A stretch of 64,000 bases of DNA from Diphasiastrum complanatum (taxonomy: Eukaryota > Streptophyta > Lycopodiopsida > Lycopodiales > Lycopodiaceae): NCBI GenBank assembly GCA_029204225.1, contig CM055093.1:18379041-18443040 (forward strand), written 5' to 3'. How positions within the stretch are numbered: the first letter of the stretch is position 1; the number at the start of each line of letters is the position of its first letter. This document shows, piece by piece, positions 1-10,701 of this stretch. The notes below the pieces were generated by a model, which was given only the letters and a program-made list of their open reading frames with translations, was not told where the DNA came from and did not search any database. The translations under genes and the position numbers were made by a program.

Positions 1-540
1 TGTCATCATGATATTGTTACATATGCTCTAGATTGCTATGATGCTTTATGTGGTGCTGCTATGATTGTGGAGCTAGACATTGCTGGTTCTATATGTCACT
101 AGCTTATGGGATCCATTAGTGCGAGTTCTTGTGAATGGTTCACATTCATGGGTCTTATAAATTGCTTGAGACTTCTACACACCCCCATATTGACGTATTC
201 ATATCATTACTATATGGCATTCCTGGTTTATCAACTAGCTTGAAATGAGCATAATATATGCCCAAACTCTACACGCAATAAGAAAGAAGCTTAATTCAGC
301 CAATTTTAAGTCAATTTTCAATGGTTATTCACCTTTACATAAAGGCTACAAGCTTTAGGAATCACAAACAAAGAAAGTACTTGTTAGTAGATATGCTATC
401 TTTTTAGATTTCAAATTTAAGTTTAAAATCATCCCATTGAAATTTCTATTGATACAGCCTTTTGAAGGTTGAGAAGGGTTCAACATCCACCTAGTAAGTA
501 TTTTCCTCAAGCATATTGGACATCTTTAGAAGAGCCATCA
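1..540. other. Unassigned left-edge sequence
   Basis: I see no coherent reading frame, terminal repeat or RNA gene here. It is AT-rich, with stops in all frames. It lies just before a decayed copia fragment and may be eroded transposon sequence, but nothing shows this directly. Confidence 0.4.
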
Positions 541-900
541 AACATTCTTAGAAGCTATGTCAGACATTTGTTCAGATAAATGGAGAGAAGCCATGGAATA
601 TGAATACAGCTCGCTCATTAGAAATAAGACGTTAACTCTTACTGACTTTCTCTAGTTAAGAGAGTCATTGACTATAACTGGATTTTCAAGATGAGATTCC
701 ATCCTGATGGAATTATTTCCAAATGGAAATAAGATTGGTGGCTAGAGGATTTTCTCAAATTCCAAGACTATACTAAGACATTAAGTCCAGTAGTTAGAAT
801 TACTTGAATAAGACACTTCTTGCCGTTGTTGCTACAAAAAATTTAGAATTGCATCAAACAGATGTTTAGACTACTTTTCTTAATGGTTTTATTCACGTGT
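541..900 (+). pseudogene. Decayed Ty1/copia reverse-transcriptase fragment
   Basis: Plus-strand translation across frames gives the N-terminal part of a copia RT: W-x-x-AM-x-x-E, an NWIFK-like block, DG followed by a lysine-rich KARLVARGFSQ-like block, and later ELHQTDV and FLNG. In functional copia RTs these blocks precede the catalytic YVDD region, which is absent here. At least five in-frame stops interrupt the homology, so it is non-functional. No LTR adjoins it. The family assignment rests on motif order only. Confidence 0.7.
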
Positions 901-1639
901 GTTTGTGTTGTTTAAAGTACTCTGCACCATATTCAGTACTCCTACTTAGTTCTAATAAGTAATGTATTCTCTGGCAAAAATAGACCATTGTTCCTGTCAC
1001 ATAGTTCAGATGATTTTCTGATGGTAATCATGGAAACCAAGTACATACTAACTACATCTCAACCATTGGATCTATACTATTTTAGTGTAGTTGCCTCTCA
1101 CCATTTAGACATCTATAGATAGTCTTGACTTTGAGGTAACTTAGCTTGCACATTAATGTCATGTTGGGTGAATGTTGGCATGCAATTAGGCAGCCAACAA
1201 TAGATTTGTGAATCATCCATGTAAGTCTGGACATGGGACTTTGTCGCATAGCTTGACAAGCAAGAGGAAGTTTCTTGATGGCCTTGTTGTTTTCGCTTTA
1301 TAAATAAAGGAACAAAGTTTTGAGTATTAGTACTTATGATATTCGAATTTGAATGATAAATTCCATGTACCAAGTTGTAAAAACTAGATAGGCAAGTGCA
1401 TAGTAATGTGTTGCAATTTACATTAGAAAAACTAGATATGCAAAGGCTTTTCCTTGCATTACAATCTTTTGAGAAAAAATTCTCTGAGATAGCATCCACA
1501 TTACCATCAGGTGCTAGTGAGCTTCAAGCTCTCGAAGAGTCTATTAGACAAGAGTTTATATCAGTTCTTGTTTAGGACAACCCAACTACGTTACCTCCTA
1601 TTAGAAATTGTGCTAGTTTTAGGTTCAAAAGTTGTTTGT
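901..1639. other. Unassigned stretch between two retroelement relics
   Basis: No convincing coding sequence, repeat or terminal structure was seen. A 128-codon minus-strand open frame at 1113-1499 has no recognisable motif and an amino-acid composition expected by chance. Confidence 0.4.
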
Positions 1640-2150
1640 CACCCAACTGGATGCATTACACAAAGCAAAGGTTCTCAACAAGATTAATCTTAAAAGTGGC
1701 TATCATTAGATTCATACTAGGGAGAGCCTGAAAGATCACATTTTGTACGTGCTTTGAGCATTATGAGGTTTTAGGTAGGCCCTTTGGGCTGACTTATCCT
1801 TTAGAGACATTCATAATGAACGCCTTACTTAGGGACTATATGGGTAGGTTCATTGTTAATGTTCTTGATGGCATCCTAAACTATATTAAGTTGATTTTGC
1901 CCATAGAGAGCTCATATAAGAGCAATATTTAGGGCATTGCAAAATAGTCGTTTGTATGCCAATCATAAGAAAACGGAGCTATACATTACCCAGGTAGTTT
2001 ACCTTGGTCACAAATTAACAGCAGGGGGAATTGTTGTAGACCCAACCAAGGTGGCTATGATGTGGAGTTGGCCCTAGCCTACAAATTTATGTTACTTGCA
2101 ATCATTCCTAGGTTTTTGTGTTTTTAGGGAGGACCACGATGCTATTTGGG
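1640..2150 (+). pseudogene. Decayed Ty3/gypsy reverse-transcriptase fragment
   Basis: Plus-strand pieces in shifting frames match the Ty3 RT core in order: an NLKSGYH-like block, GRPFGL, a degraded YMGRFIVNVLDGIL block corresponding to FVVVYLDDILIYS (so the catalytic DD pair has become DG), then LYANHKK, YLGH, DP-x-K, and a QSFLGF block. Multiple stops and frameshifts show a dead copy. No LTRs or integrase adjoin it. A copia relic lies on its left and the truncated end of Copia-B on its right. Confidence 0.75.
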
Positions 2151-2534
2151 AAGAGGTTAAATTTCTAACCACAATGACTTAGTTCGTCTCTACAAAAAGA
2201 GGGTAAATTTCAAATCACAAGGACTTAGTTCATCAATACATGAAGTATTGTCAATTCTTAAGTGTTTGCAACTTTCATTGAGAAATTATCCAATTGTTGA
2301 GAGAGATTGGGAATGATCAAGATTCAAAATTCATTGGACAGTTTGAACTATTGGTTTTGAGAAAATTGTAAACAACTTTAAGTATTAACATTAAATTGTA
2401 GAATTTAATGGAATTTTGATTGTTCCAAATATCTTAGGAGTGTATGCTTCCAAGAGAGTGTCTGGTTGGAAAAAGGTACATTTTAATGGTTAATAATACA
2501 AAGCCTAATTATAATACAATCATAATAATACAAA
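2151..2534. other. Unassigned spacer up to the truncated end of Copia-B
   Basis: No recognisable motif. Copia-B reading-frame homology stops near 2538. A short AT-rich segment with a repeated AATACAAAGC word lies at the junction (about 2498-2540). Confidence 0.4.
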
Positions 2535-2537
2535 GCA

Positions 2538-2998
2538 TTATGTAACTCGAATGCTCACCATCTTTGCCACGGGTGCAAAGGTCTCATCATAGTCCATTCC
2601 ATACTCTTGTGCATATCCTTTTGCCACTAACCTTGCCTTGTGCTTGTTGATTGATTCATCTTGGTTTGTCTTCACCTTGAAGATCCATTTGCATCCAATA
2701 GCTTTCTTGTCCTTTGGAAGTTCCACCAATCTCCATGTTTCATTCTTCATAAGAGCTTGATATTCAAGATCCATTGATTGGATCCACTCCTCTTTGTTTC
2801 TTGCTTCATCTACACATGTAGATTCATCAACAGGGGTTAGTAAAGCAAAACTTGTACCACCAACAATTTTCATCATATGTGAGTCTCAAAAGTACAGTCT
2901 TTCCCTTGATGTCCTCCTTGGCTTTTGACTTGAAGTAGGCCCTTCACCATCAACATCCAAAGTACCATCAATCACATCATCAACATCAAGAATGTTAG
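2538..2998 (-). pseudogene. Copia-B integrase-RT linker and N-terminal RT (far half)
   Basis: Reading leftwards from 2998, the frame gives an acidic linker, a basic KPRRTSRERL patch, one in-frame stop, and then RT N-terminal blocks: NKEEWIQSMDLEYQAL, GCKWIFKVK, KHKARLVAKGYAQ and DYDETFAPVAK. These precede the RT catalytic palm, which is lost because homology stops after IRVT near 2538. It continues the reading direction of the integrase on the other side of Copia-A. Non-functional. Confidence 0.85.
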
Positions 2999-3002
2999 AT
3001 CC
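2998..3002. repeat. Target-site duplication of Copia-A, left copy (GATCC)
   Basis: GATCC abuts the outer edge of the left LTR and is repeated exactly at 9241-9245 next to the right LTR. Five-base duplications are usual for copia integration. Confidence 0.9.
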
Positions 3003-3739
3003 TGTTGAATTTCACACGTGTGGACTGTCCACTACATGTACTTGTGATCTCCTAAGGTGTGTAGATGCACCAAGATCAAGACTAGATTGAGATTCAAGAT
3101 CAATCTTGAATCCTATGGCAAAAACACACTACTACATGCATTCAATCACTTCCAACTCTCACTCACACGTGTGGGAAGTATTCAAAAAATAATCTAAGTA
3201 AAAACAAGCTGCTCTCCTCGGGTAGAGAGAGAAAATACATCAAGAGCTCTCGGGTAGAGAGAGAAAGCTAGAAATCCAATAACTCACAAAATCCATGAAA
3301 TCACCAAATCAATTAATTTCAAAATGAGGAGTACAATGATACTAGTAGGTCCACGAGCTACCACTATGCTTAACTATGATTGGACCACATTTTGTCACCT
3401 CTTGATCCTATTGGATCATTGATCTATGCACCTCTTAATTCTATTGGACTATATTCAAGCACACCTCAATTTCCTATTGGACCTCTCAAGGTTCCACCTC
3501 TATATCCTATTGGACCTCTTGGAATTCATCAAACAAAAACTTTACACTTGTCTACACTCTAATTAGCAAGTGTTTAGCCTCTTACTCTATTTTGGCTCAA
3601 TAGTGGCATTACAAGTGGAAATGCATAATTTGCCATCTATGCCAAATTTATTCCTATCAACATCCTACACCTAGATGCTTGATGTAAAAAACATAAGACC
3701 CCTATATCTAACATAGATAATCTTTTTCAATTCTTCACA
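3003..3739 (-). repeat. 3' LTR of Copia-A
   Basis: It is the same length as the 5' LTR at 8504-9240, offset by 5501 bp with no indels and one substitution. Two CACACGTGTG palindromes lie at 3013-3022 and 3174-3183. A 60-codon open frame inside, present in both LTRs, codes for degenerate repeats ending in IGPL or IGSL and is probably incidental. Confidence 0.95.
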
Positions 3740-3752
3740 CTCCTCCTAAAAA
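3740..3752 (-). promoter_or_regulatory. Polypurine tract of Copia-A
   Basis: On the minus strand a purine run, TTTTTAGGAGGAG, directly abuts the start of the 3' LTR. This is the expected position of the plus-strand DNA primer in LTR retrotransposons. Confidence 0.8.
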
Positions 3753-3757
3753 ATTAT

Positions 3758-6700
3758 CTATGAAGATTTGAGCATTGATCTTGATATAACTCCAAGATTA
3801 GATCTATGCTTGATGAAAGCACTTTTGCTCAAAGGCTTGGTGAGTAGATCGGCAATACAAGAGGACGAGTTGACATGCTCCAAATAGATTTCTCCTCCAA
3901 TAAGCTTTTCTCTCACAAAATGGTGTGCCACTTCTATGTGCTTGCTTCTTGCATGAAATATGGGATTATTGGCAAGAGCTTGGGCCGAGATGTTATCACA
4001 CTTGATCATTGGTAGATCATCCTCCTTGATGCACTTTAGTTCCATTAATAACCTCTTGATCCAAAGCACTTCTTTGGTAGTTGTAGTGAGTGCTTTGTAC
4101 TCGGCCTCACATGAAGAGAGAGATATAGTATCTTGCTTTTTGGAAAGCCAAGATATTAGATTGCCTCCAAGAAAGATAGTGTATGCACTAATAGACTTCC
4201 GATCCATTTTGTCACTTGCAAAGTCCGAATCCGAGTAGCCAATAATGGATAGATCTTCACTTTTATAGAGTAGACCATAATCACAAGATGAAGATACATA
4301 TCTTAAAATCCTCTTGGCCATCTTCCAATGATGGATCTTAGGTTCTTGCATAAATTGACTCAATTTGTGCACACAAAAACTAAGATCGGGCCTAGTAATA
4401 GTAAGCCAAATCAAGGAGCCTATAAGACTCCTAAAAAGTGTGATGTCCTCAAAGGATATTTCATCACCTTTATTAGGATCTTTTACAATTTGCTCCATTG
4501 GAGTATCTATGCTCTTAGAATTTTCCATATGGAATTTTTTCAACATAGAGTGAGCATATCTAGATTGGCATATAAAGACATGATTTTCATAAAAATCAAT
4601 TTCTAGGCCTAGGATGTAATGTATCTCTCCTAGATCTTGCATTTTAAACTCACATCCAAGTGCTAGCTTGGTTTCATCAACTAGCTTGATACAACTTCCA
4701 CAAAGAATAATGTCATCAACATAAATTAGAAGAATGACAATATTGCTATCAACAAACTTAAGATACATGGAAGGATCATAGTCACTAAGAGTAAATCCTA
4801 GTGATATAAGGAAAGAGTTAAGTCTTGAATACCATGATCTTGGTGCTTGCTTGAGTCCATAAAGACTTTTGAAGAGCAAGCACACTTTGGACTCATCCTT
4901 GATGAATCCTTGAGGTTGTTCCATATAGATCTCCTCCTCAAGATAACCATTTAGAAAAGCATTGGATACATCTAATTGGAACACCTTCCACTTGAAAAAA
5001 CAAGCAAGAGAAATAAGAATTCTTATTGTCACCATTTTTGCAACGGGTGCAAAGGTTTCCTCATAATCAAGACCATGGATTTGAGCAAATCCTTTGGCAC
5101 ATAATCTTGCTTTATGCTTGTTGATGGTGCCATCATGATTGAACTTGATCCGAAATACCCACTTGCAACCAATCACATGCTTGTTGGAAGGAGGATCCAC
5201 AAGTTCCCAAGTATTGTTGGTGATCAATGCATCATACTCTTGCTTCATGGCATCATACCATTCCTTGGTATTAAGTGTCTCTTGTACATTCTTTGGCTCT
5301 TCATGAGAGACATAAAAAACATAATTAGTGGAATCAAGATCCACTTGTTTGCCTTTGTCAACATATGAGAGCCTCTTAGGCTCGGATCTATCTCTCATGG
5401 ATCTTCTTGGTGAAAAAATCCGAGGAGAGTCTTCTTCAAATCTCGACCCCATCACATCATGATTGTCTTCAAAATCAATAATTGATGATGCATCCATAGA
5501 TTTCTTGATCTCGGCCTCTTCAAATGATGAGTGTTGATCTTCATGAAAGACAACATCTCTACTTTCAATAACTTGAGAAGTAGAGAGTATAAAGACTCTA
5601 TAGGCCTTCTTGGTGGATGAGTATCCAACCATGATCCCTTTGCATGCACTAGGATCTTCCTTCTTCCTTGTTTCCAAGGGCATATGGACAAAGCATAAGC
5701 ATCCAAAAATTCTAAGGTGATCAACCTTAGGCTTCTTCAAAAATAAGATTTCATATGGTGACTTTCCTCCAAGAGCTATATGTGGGAGCCTATTGCAAAG
5801 ATAATTTGCACAATTGATGGCTTCTCCCCAAAAATCTTTGGGCAAAGATGCCTCAATTCTCATAGATTTTGCACATTCACATAGAGATCTATTCTTTCTC
5901 TCGGCCACTCCATTTTGAGATGGAGAGTAGGCACAAGAAAATTCTCTTTTAATGCCTTCAAGCTCACAAAAGTCTTGAAATTTATTGGAGATATATTCAC
6001 CACCTCCATCACTTCTAAGAGCTTTAATCTTGAATGAGAATTGCTTCTCTACATAAGCTTTGAAAATAAGGAAATGATCAAACACCATAGATTTTGAAGC
6101 AAGAAGATATATCCAAGTGAATCTTGTGTAATCATCAATGAAAGTAACAAAACAAGTGGCTCCTCCCTTGCTTGTAGTTGATGAGAAATGCACATCCGAG
6201 TGGATTAACTCCAAAGGATGCTTGCTTTTGATAGAAGATCTTGTAAATGGCTTTTTGTGAGATTTAGCAATAGCACAAGCCTCACAAGGCTTGATCTTCT
6301 TGGAGAATGACTTTGGCAAGCCAATAGCTTTGGATTCTTTGATCATAGAGAGCATGGATTTGTAGTTGGGATGTCCCAACCTCCTATGCCATAATTCCTC
6401 CATAGAGAGCTTGTTCACAAGAGCAACATTACAAGCATTCACATACTCATTTGGATCTAGTTTATAGATGCCACCAAATCTAGATCCTAATGCAAGTATC
6501 TCATCATTCTTCTTGATAGTGCAAGTATCAACATTGAATTTTACATCAAGGCCATTATCAAGCAATTGACCAACACTAATAAGATTCTTGGTAAGCTTAG
6601 GTACATAAAGAACTCTAGAGAGAGAAAGAACTTTAGAGGATGCAAGCTTCAAGGGAATGTTCCCTATGCCTTCAATAGGACATTCAAAATCATTTGCAGT

Positions 6701-7165
6701 GTATATTGATTTCTTCACTCCATCATAAGGTGCAATAGAAGAGAAAGAGTCCTTGGAGCTACACATATGTGAAGAGGCTCCACTATCAATATACCATAGG
6801 CCGTCCTTCTTGAAAGGAGTAGATGAGAAACTAGAGACCATAAGAGATCCCTCTCCATCACTTGCAATAGTGTCTTCCTTCTCATTGGTAATATTGGCTT
6901 GCTTGAGTTGATTCTTCTTTTTGAAGCAATTGGTGGCATAATGACCTTTCTTGCCACAATAAAAGCACTTGATCTTCTTCTTCTTCTTGAGCTTGGATGA
7001 TGAAGCATTAGAGGAATCATCTTCCTCCTCATCTTTGTCTTTGGATTTGACTTTGTCCTTGCTTGAGGATTGTTGATGTTGGTTCTTGCTCCTCTCTTTG
7101 TGCTTATCCTTGGCAAAAAGAGCTTTGCCATCATTATGAGTGAGAGAAAGCTTGTCCATCCTCAA
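3758..7165 (-). CDS. Copia-A pol polyprotein (PR-INT-RT-RH), intact frame
   Basis: This 1135-residue frame is counted from the Met at 7165. A Lys-rich segment leads to a CCHC knuckle (CFYCGKKGHYATNC, residues 67-80). The protease active site DSGA is at 127-130. The integrase has an HH-CC zinc domain (WHRRLGH, CEAC) and a catalytic triad at D324, D386 and E422, where the last two give the D-35-E spacing. RT has FAPVAKM and catalytic YVDD at about 815-818. RNase H is near the C-terminus (SSCEAEYKAL, ARSKHIEVAHHF). All catalytic residues are present and there is no internal stop. It is in the same frame as gag, separated only by a TAG and four codons, so expression probably needs stop readthrough or reinitiation, or else the TAG is a recent null mutation. 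It would act in cytoplasmic particles. Confidence 0.95.
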   Translation of the reverse strand: MRMDKLSLTHNDGKALFAKDKHKERSKNQHQQSSSKDKVKSKDKDEEEDDSSNASSSKLKKKKKIKCFYCGKKGHYATNCFKKKNQLKQANITNEKEDTIASDGEGSLMVSSFSSTPFKKDGLWYIDSGASSHMCSSKDSFSSIAPYDGVKKSIYTANDFECPIEGIGNIPLKLASSKVLSLSRVLYVPKLTKNLISVGQLLDNGLDVKFNVDTCTIKKNDEILALGSRFGGIYKLDPNEYVNACNVALVNKLSMEELWHRRLGHPNYKSMLSMIKESKAIGLPKSFSKKIKPCEACAIAKSHKKPFTRSSIKSKHPLELIHSDVHFSSTTSKGGATCFVTFIDDYTRFTWIYLLASKSMVFDHFLIFKAYVEKQFSFKIKALRSDGGGEYISNKFQDFCELEGIKREFSCAYSPSQNGVAERKNRSLCECAKSMRIEASLPKDFWGEAINCANYLCNRLPHIALGGKSPYEILFLKKPKVDHLRIFGCLCFVHMPLETRKKEDPSACKGIMVGYSSTKKAYRVFILSTSQVIESRDVVFHEDQHSSFEEAEIKKSMDASSIIDFEDNHDVMGSRFEEDSPRIFSPRRSMRDRSEPKRLSYVDKGKQVDLDSTNYVFYVSHEEPKNVQETLNTKEWYDAMKQEYDALITNNTWELVDPPSNKHVIGCKWVFRIKFNHDGTINKHKARLCAKGFAQIHGLDYEETFAPVAKMVTIRILISLACFFKWKVFQLDVSNAFLNGYLEEEIYMEQPQGFIKDESKVCLLFKSLYGLKQAPRSWYSRLNSFLISLGFTLSDYDPSMYLKFVDSNIVILLIYVDDIILCGSCIKLVDETKLALGCEFKMQDLGEIHYILGLEIDFYENHVFICQSRYAHSMLKKFHMENSKSIDTPMEQIVKDPNKGDEISFEDITLFRSLIGSLIWLTITRPDLSFCVHKLSQFMQEPKIHHWKMAKRILRYVSSSCDYGLLYKSEDLSIIGYSDSDFASDKMDRKSISAYTIFLGGNLISWLSKKQDTISLSSCEAEYKALTTTTKEVLWIKRLLMELKCIKEDDLPMIKCDNISAQALANNPIFHARSKHIEVAHHFVREKLIGGEIYLEHVNSSSCIADLLTKPLSKSAFIKHRSNLGVISRSMLKSS

Positions 7166-7171
7166 GAGCTT

Positions 7172-7801
7172 CTACTCTTGTCTTGATTCTTCTGAAATTA
7201 GCACACTTTGGAGAGCCTCCAAACTTGGTAGCTCCTCCTTAATGGCATAGGATTGGACAAGATTATCAAATTCACTTCTCAAGCCATTGAGAATGACTTG
7301 AACTAGCTCATTTTGATTGATGGAATCACCAATACAAGCAAGCTCTCTATGAATATCTTTTACTCTCAAAACATAACTAGATGCACTCTCATCACTCTTT
7401 TGGCTACTTTGAAAGATTTGATTCCTAAGAGTGAGAAGCCTAGAGGTATTCTTAGCCTCATAGATAGTCTTGAGACAATCCCAAGCTTCTTTGGCTGCTG
7501 TACAAGTACCTATCTCCCTCAATATCTCATTAGAGACATTCATCTTAATGTAGTGGAGAGCCATCCTAGCTCTCTTTTTGTATTTTTGAACCTCTTGAAG
7601 AACTTGTGGTTCTTCTTCAAGGCCAAGAACTATGTCCATCACGTCTTGAAGGATCAAGATGGACTCCATCCTCATTTTCCAAATTGAATAATTTGAAGTG
7701 GTCAATCTTTCACTTGGTTCCAACAAGGATGAACCCATTGAAGACATTTGAAGTGAAGAAAACTCAGATGATGAACAATAAATGTTGTTACACACTTTCA
7801 A
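7172..7801 (-). CDS. Copia-A Gag, UBN2-type
   Basis: A 209-residue frame with the layout of plant copia Gag: an N-terminal block around residues 25-50 (LTTSNYSIWKMRMES), then helical blocks including AKEAWDCL, LRNQIFQS, SSYVLRVKDIHREL and VILNGLRSEFDNLV. Gag forms the particle that houses reverse transcription. The likely start is one of the two Mets near residues 19-22 rather than the first Met at 7801. The frame ends with a TAG at 7172-7174. In most copia elements Gag and Pol are one frame, so this stop is the element's one anomaly. The zinc knuckle lies beyond it, in the pol frame. Confidence 0.9.
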   Translation of the reverse strand: MKVCNNIYCSSSEFSSLQMSSMGSSLLEPSERLTTSNYSIWKMRMESILILQDVMDIVLGLEEEPQVLQEVQKYKKRARMALHYIKMNVSNEILREIGTCTAAKEAWDCLKTIYEAKNTSRLLTLRNQIFQSSQKSDESASSYVLRVKDIHRELACIGDSINQNELVQVILNGLRSEFDNLVQSYAIKEELPSLEALQSVLISEESRQE

Positions 7802-8490
7802 TAGGATCCAATAATTGAGTACTATCTCCTCTTATGAAAGATCTTACAACAATTTGTGAATTGATTCTCACTAGCTACACAAATCTCTCTAAAACAAGAT
7901 CTATTTCACATCAAATGATGGAGTATAGGCAAAGTTAGGATCCAACACTCTTAGCACGTATGAAATACACTAAGAAACCAAATTTGACTCAAATACAATG
8001 ATATTGCATGAAACAAAATGGCTAAGATCTCAAAACAGTGCCTAGATCACATATAGATGAGATTGGCAAGCATACAACTGTGATTTTGGATCAACCAAGC
8101 AATCTCTTGACCAAACCAAATGTGTCCACCCAGGTCTAGGTGCCCTACCTAACCCTCTTCAAAAGCTTATAACTTTTGATTGGCTCAACCAAATGGAATG
8201 AAACTGATTGCAACAGAAACTAGACAAAAATAGCTTCAAAACAAGCTATCAAGCAAGATAAATGGATCAAACATGAGAGAGAACTTCCAAACTGAAATTG
8301 GATGTTCCTCACACGTGTCTGAGCACCTGATTCCGTACAGTACCAGATCAGACCCAATCAATGTCCTTTTGATCTCTTTTGATCCAAGATTGAACAAGAT
8401 AGCTAGGAAAATGGGTCTTGACAATTTCTAGCTCAAGATTGATGAAAATTTTTCACTTAGATGGATCAAAATGCATGGTAACCTTAGGTA
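7802..8490 (-). other. Copia-A untranslated leader
   Basis: This segment lies between primer site and gag, has no conserved reading frame, and presumably contains packaging signals. A CACACGTGT palindrome half occurs near 8311. A 62-codon open frame inside shows no motif. Confidence 0.7.
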
Positions 8491-8503
8491 GGCTCTGATA
8501 CCA
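8491..8503 (-). promoter_or_regulatory. Primer-binding site of Copia-A (tRNA-iMet)
   Basis: On the minus strand TGGTATCAGAGCC follows the 5' LTR immediately. This is the standard plant copia complement to the 3' end of initiator tRNA-Met. Confidence 0.95.
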
Positions 8504-9240
8504 TGTTGAATTTCACACGTGTGGACTGTCCACTACATGTACTTGTGATCTCCTAAGGTGTGTAGATGCACCAAGATCAAGACTAGATTGAGATTCAAGA
8601 TCAATCTTGAATCCTATGGCAAAAACACACTACTACATGCATTCAATCACTTCCAACTCTCACTCACACGTGTGGGAAGTATTCAAAAAATAATCTAAGT
8701 AAAAACAGGCTGCTCTCCTCGGGTAGAGAGAGAAAATACATCAAGAGCTCTCGGGTAGAGAGAGAAAGCTAGAAATCCAATAACTCACAAAATCCATGAA
8801 ATCACCAAATCAATTAATTTCAAAATGAGGAGTACAATGATACTAGTAGGTCCACGAGCTACCACTATGCTTAACTATGATTGGACCACATTTTGTCACC
8901 TCTTGATCCTATTGGATCATTGATCTATGCACCTCTTAATTCTATTGGACTATATTCAAGCACACCTCAATTTCCTATTGGACCTCTCAAGGTTCCACCT
9001 CTATATCCTATTGGACCTCTTGGAATTCATCAAACAAAAACTTTACACTTGTCTACACTCTAATTAGCAAGTGTTTAGCCTCTTACTCTATTTTGGCTCA
9101 ATAGTGGCATTACAAGTGGAAATGCATAATTTGCCATCTATGCCAAATTTATTCCTATCAACATCCTACACCTAGATGCTTGATGTAAAAAACATAAGAC
9201 CCCTATATCTAACATAGATAATCTTTTTCAATTCTTCACA
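8504..9240 (-). repeat. 5' LTR of Copia-A
   Basis: 737 bp, near-identical to the 3' LTR and bounded by TG...CA. CACACGTGTG palindromes lie at 8514-8523, next to the primer site, and at 8675-8684. GATCC follows at 9241-9245. Confidence 0.95.
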
Positions 9241-9245
9241 GATCC
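9241..9245. repeat. Target-site duplication of Copia-A, right copy (GATCC)
   Basis: Exact repeat of 2998-3002. Copia-B integrase homology resumes immediately after it. Confidence 0.9.
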
Positions 9246-10662
9246 AATGTCCACACCACCACTTGAAGAAACTTTTGGAAAGTTTCCTTCATAAAAAATG
9301 ACATCTCTTCCAATGATCACTTTATTGGTTGAAGGAATGTAGATCTTGTAAGCCTTGCTTACCTCACTATAGCCAACAAACACACATTTCTTTGAAGAAG
9401 GATCCTTATTGGTTCTATCATCAAGAGTGATGTTGATATAGCAAATACAACCAAAAGTTTTGAAAAACTTGACACTCGGTCTCCTACCAAACAATAATAC
9501 AAAAGGAGTTTTTTTATCCAATACCACACTTGGCGATCTATTGCATAGAATATTAGCACACAACAAAGCTTGATCCCAAAAGGATTTAGGAAGATTAGCA
9601 CCTACGTCATGGATTTGGCACCTTCACATAAAGTTCTAATCTTCCTCTCGGCCACTCCATTTTGTTGTGGTGTCCTTGGGCTTGTGTACTCCCTCTTGAT
9701 CCCATGTTCTTCACAAAAGGCCTTGAACTTGGTAGATATGTACTCTCCACCATTGTCACTCCTCAACCACTTGAATATACTAAAATCATCAATGAATGTA
9801 ACATACATCTTGGCACCACTATTGCCAATTGTAGATAAACCATGAATATCCGAATGCACAAGATAGAAAGGCTTACTTGATCTTGATGTAGATCTATTGT
9901 AAGGTAACCTATGTGACTTAGAAACTGCACATTGCTCACAAACATGATTATTGCTTGACAAAGATTTGGGAAGACCAAGAACCACTTGCCTTTTGCCATC
10001 ACCTCCAATGACATGAAGTTGAGATGCCCCAATCTCTTCTGCCATACCTCTTGATTTGACATGTCTTCTTTTGCCATACATCCAACTTGGTTAGCAACAA
10101 CACAAGCATCAAATTTGAACAACTTACCTTGCCTTTTTCCCTTTGCAATCAATTCATATTCTTTCTTGATCAAACAAGCACCACCAACAAACTCCACCTT
10201 GAATCCCTTATCAAGCAATTGACTTACACTAAGAAGGTTCTTAGTAATGGAAGGAATGAACAAAACATCTCTCAAATTCACATTCCTATTTGTAGAAAGG
10301 GAAATAGGAATTGTGCCAATCCCTTTGATTGCACACTCACCATCATTGGCCGTGTAGCTAACCTTCTTGTCAAGGATCAATGTCTCCATCATTAGCCAAC
10401 AAGCAAGATGACATAACAAAAACATCATTAGAGATTTGTTCATCAACCCATTTTCATCAATAGTTAGGTTGGTTTGCTTCTCACCTTGATCTCTCTTCTT
10501 CTTGTAGCAATCTCTAGCAAAATGCCCTTTGATTCCACAATAGAAGCACTTCAAATTTGACATATTTTTCTTCTTCTTAACAAGAGATGAAGGCTCACCT
10601 TGGTCTTGACCCTTTGACCACTTGCTTTTGCCTTTGCCCTTGAATTTGCCTTTGATGAACAT
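9241..10662 (-). pseudogene. Copia-B pol, near half: zinc knuckle, protease remnant, integrase
   Basis: From right to left there is a CCHC knuckle (CFYCGIKGHFARDC), a degraded protease in which the D-S/T-G-A active site is deleted (only flanks such as YTANDGEC and GIGTIP remain), and the pre-integrase domain (EVWQKRLGHLN). After a frameshift follow the integrase zinc block (CEQCAVSKSHR), the core (HSDIHG, FIDDFS, LRSDNGGEY, QQNGVAERK) and the C-terminal block (FGCICYINI, VFVGYS). A deletion fuses FSIFKW directly to LRSDNGG. At least three frame changes make it non-functional. Copia-A sits at its distal end. A close relative lies at 60.9 kb. Confidence 0.9.
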
Positions 10663-10701
10663 AGCCTCTTCTCCATCAATTTGAGATGTAGCTCCACCTC
10701 C

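Larger units (their letters stand above)
3003..9240 (-). mobile_element. Copia-A, complete young Ty1/copia retrotransposon
   Basis: This is a structurally complete minus-strand element of 6238 bp. From right to left it has a 5' LTR, a primer site for initiator tRNA-Met, a leader, gag, a zinc knuckle, protease, integrase, RT, RNase H, a polypurine tract and a 3' LTR. The LTRs are 737 bp, start TGTTGAA and end TCTTCACA, and differ at one base (an A/G difference near 3207/8708). A GATCC duplication flanks the element. The domain order (integrase before RT) is copia-type. The only visible coding defect is one in-frame TAG between gag and pol. It inserted into the integrase of Copia-B. Confidence 0.95.

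Noticed and set aside
3380-3562. 60-codon open frame duplicated at 8881-9063
   Set aside because: It lies within both LTRs of Copia-A and encodes repetitive Pro/Leu/Gly phrases from a short DNA repeat. It is duplicated only because the LTR is.
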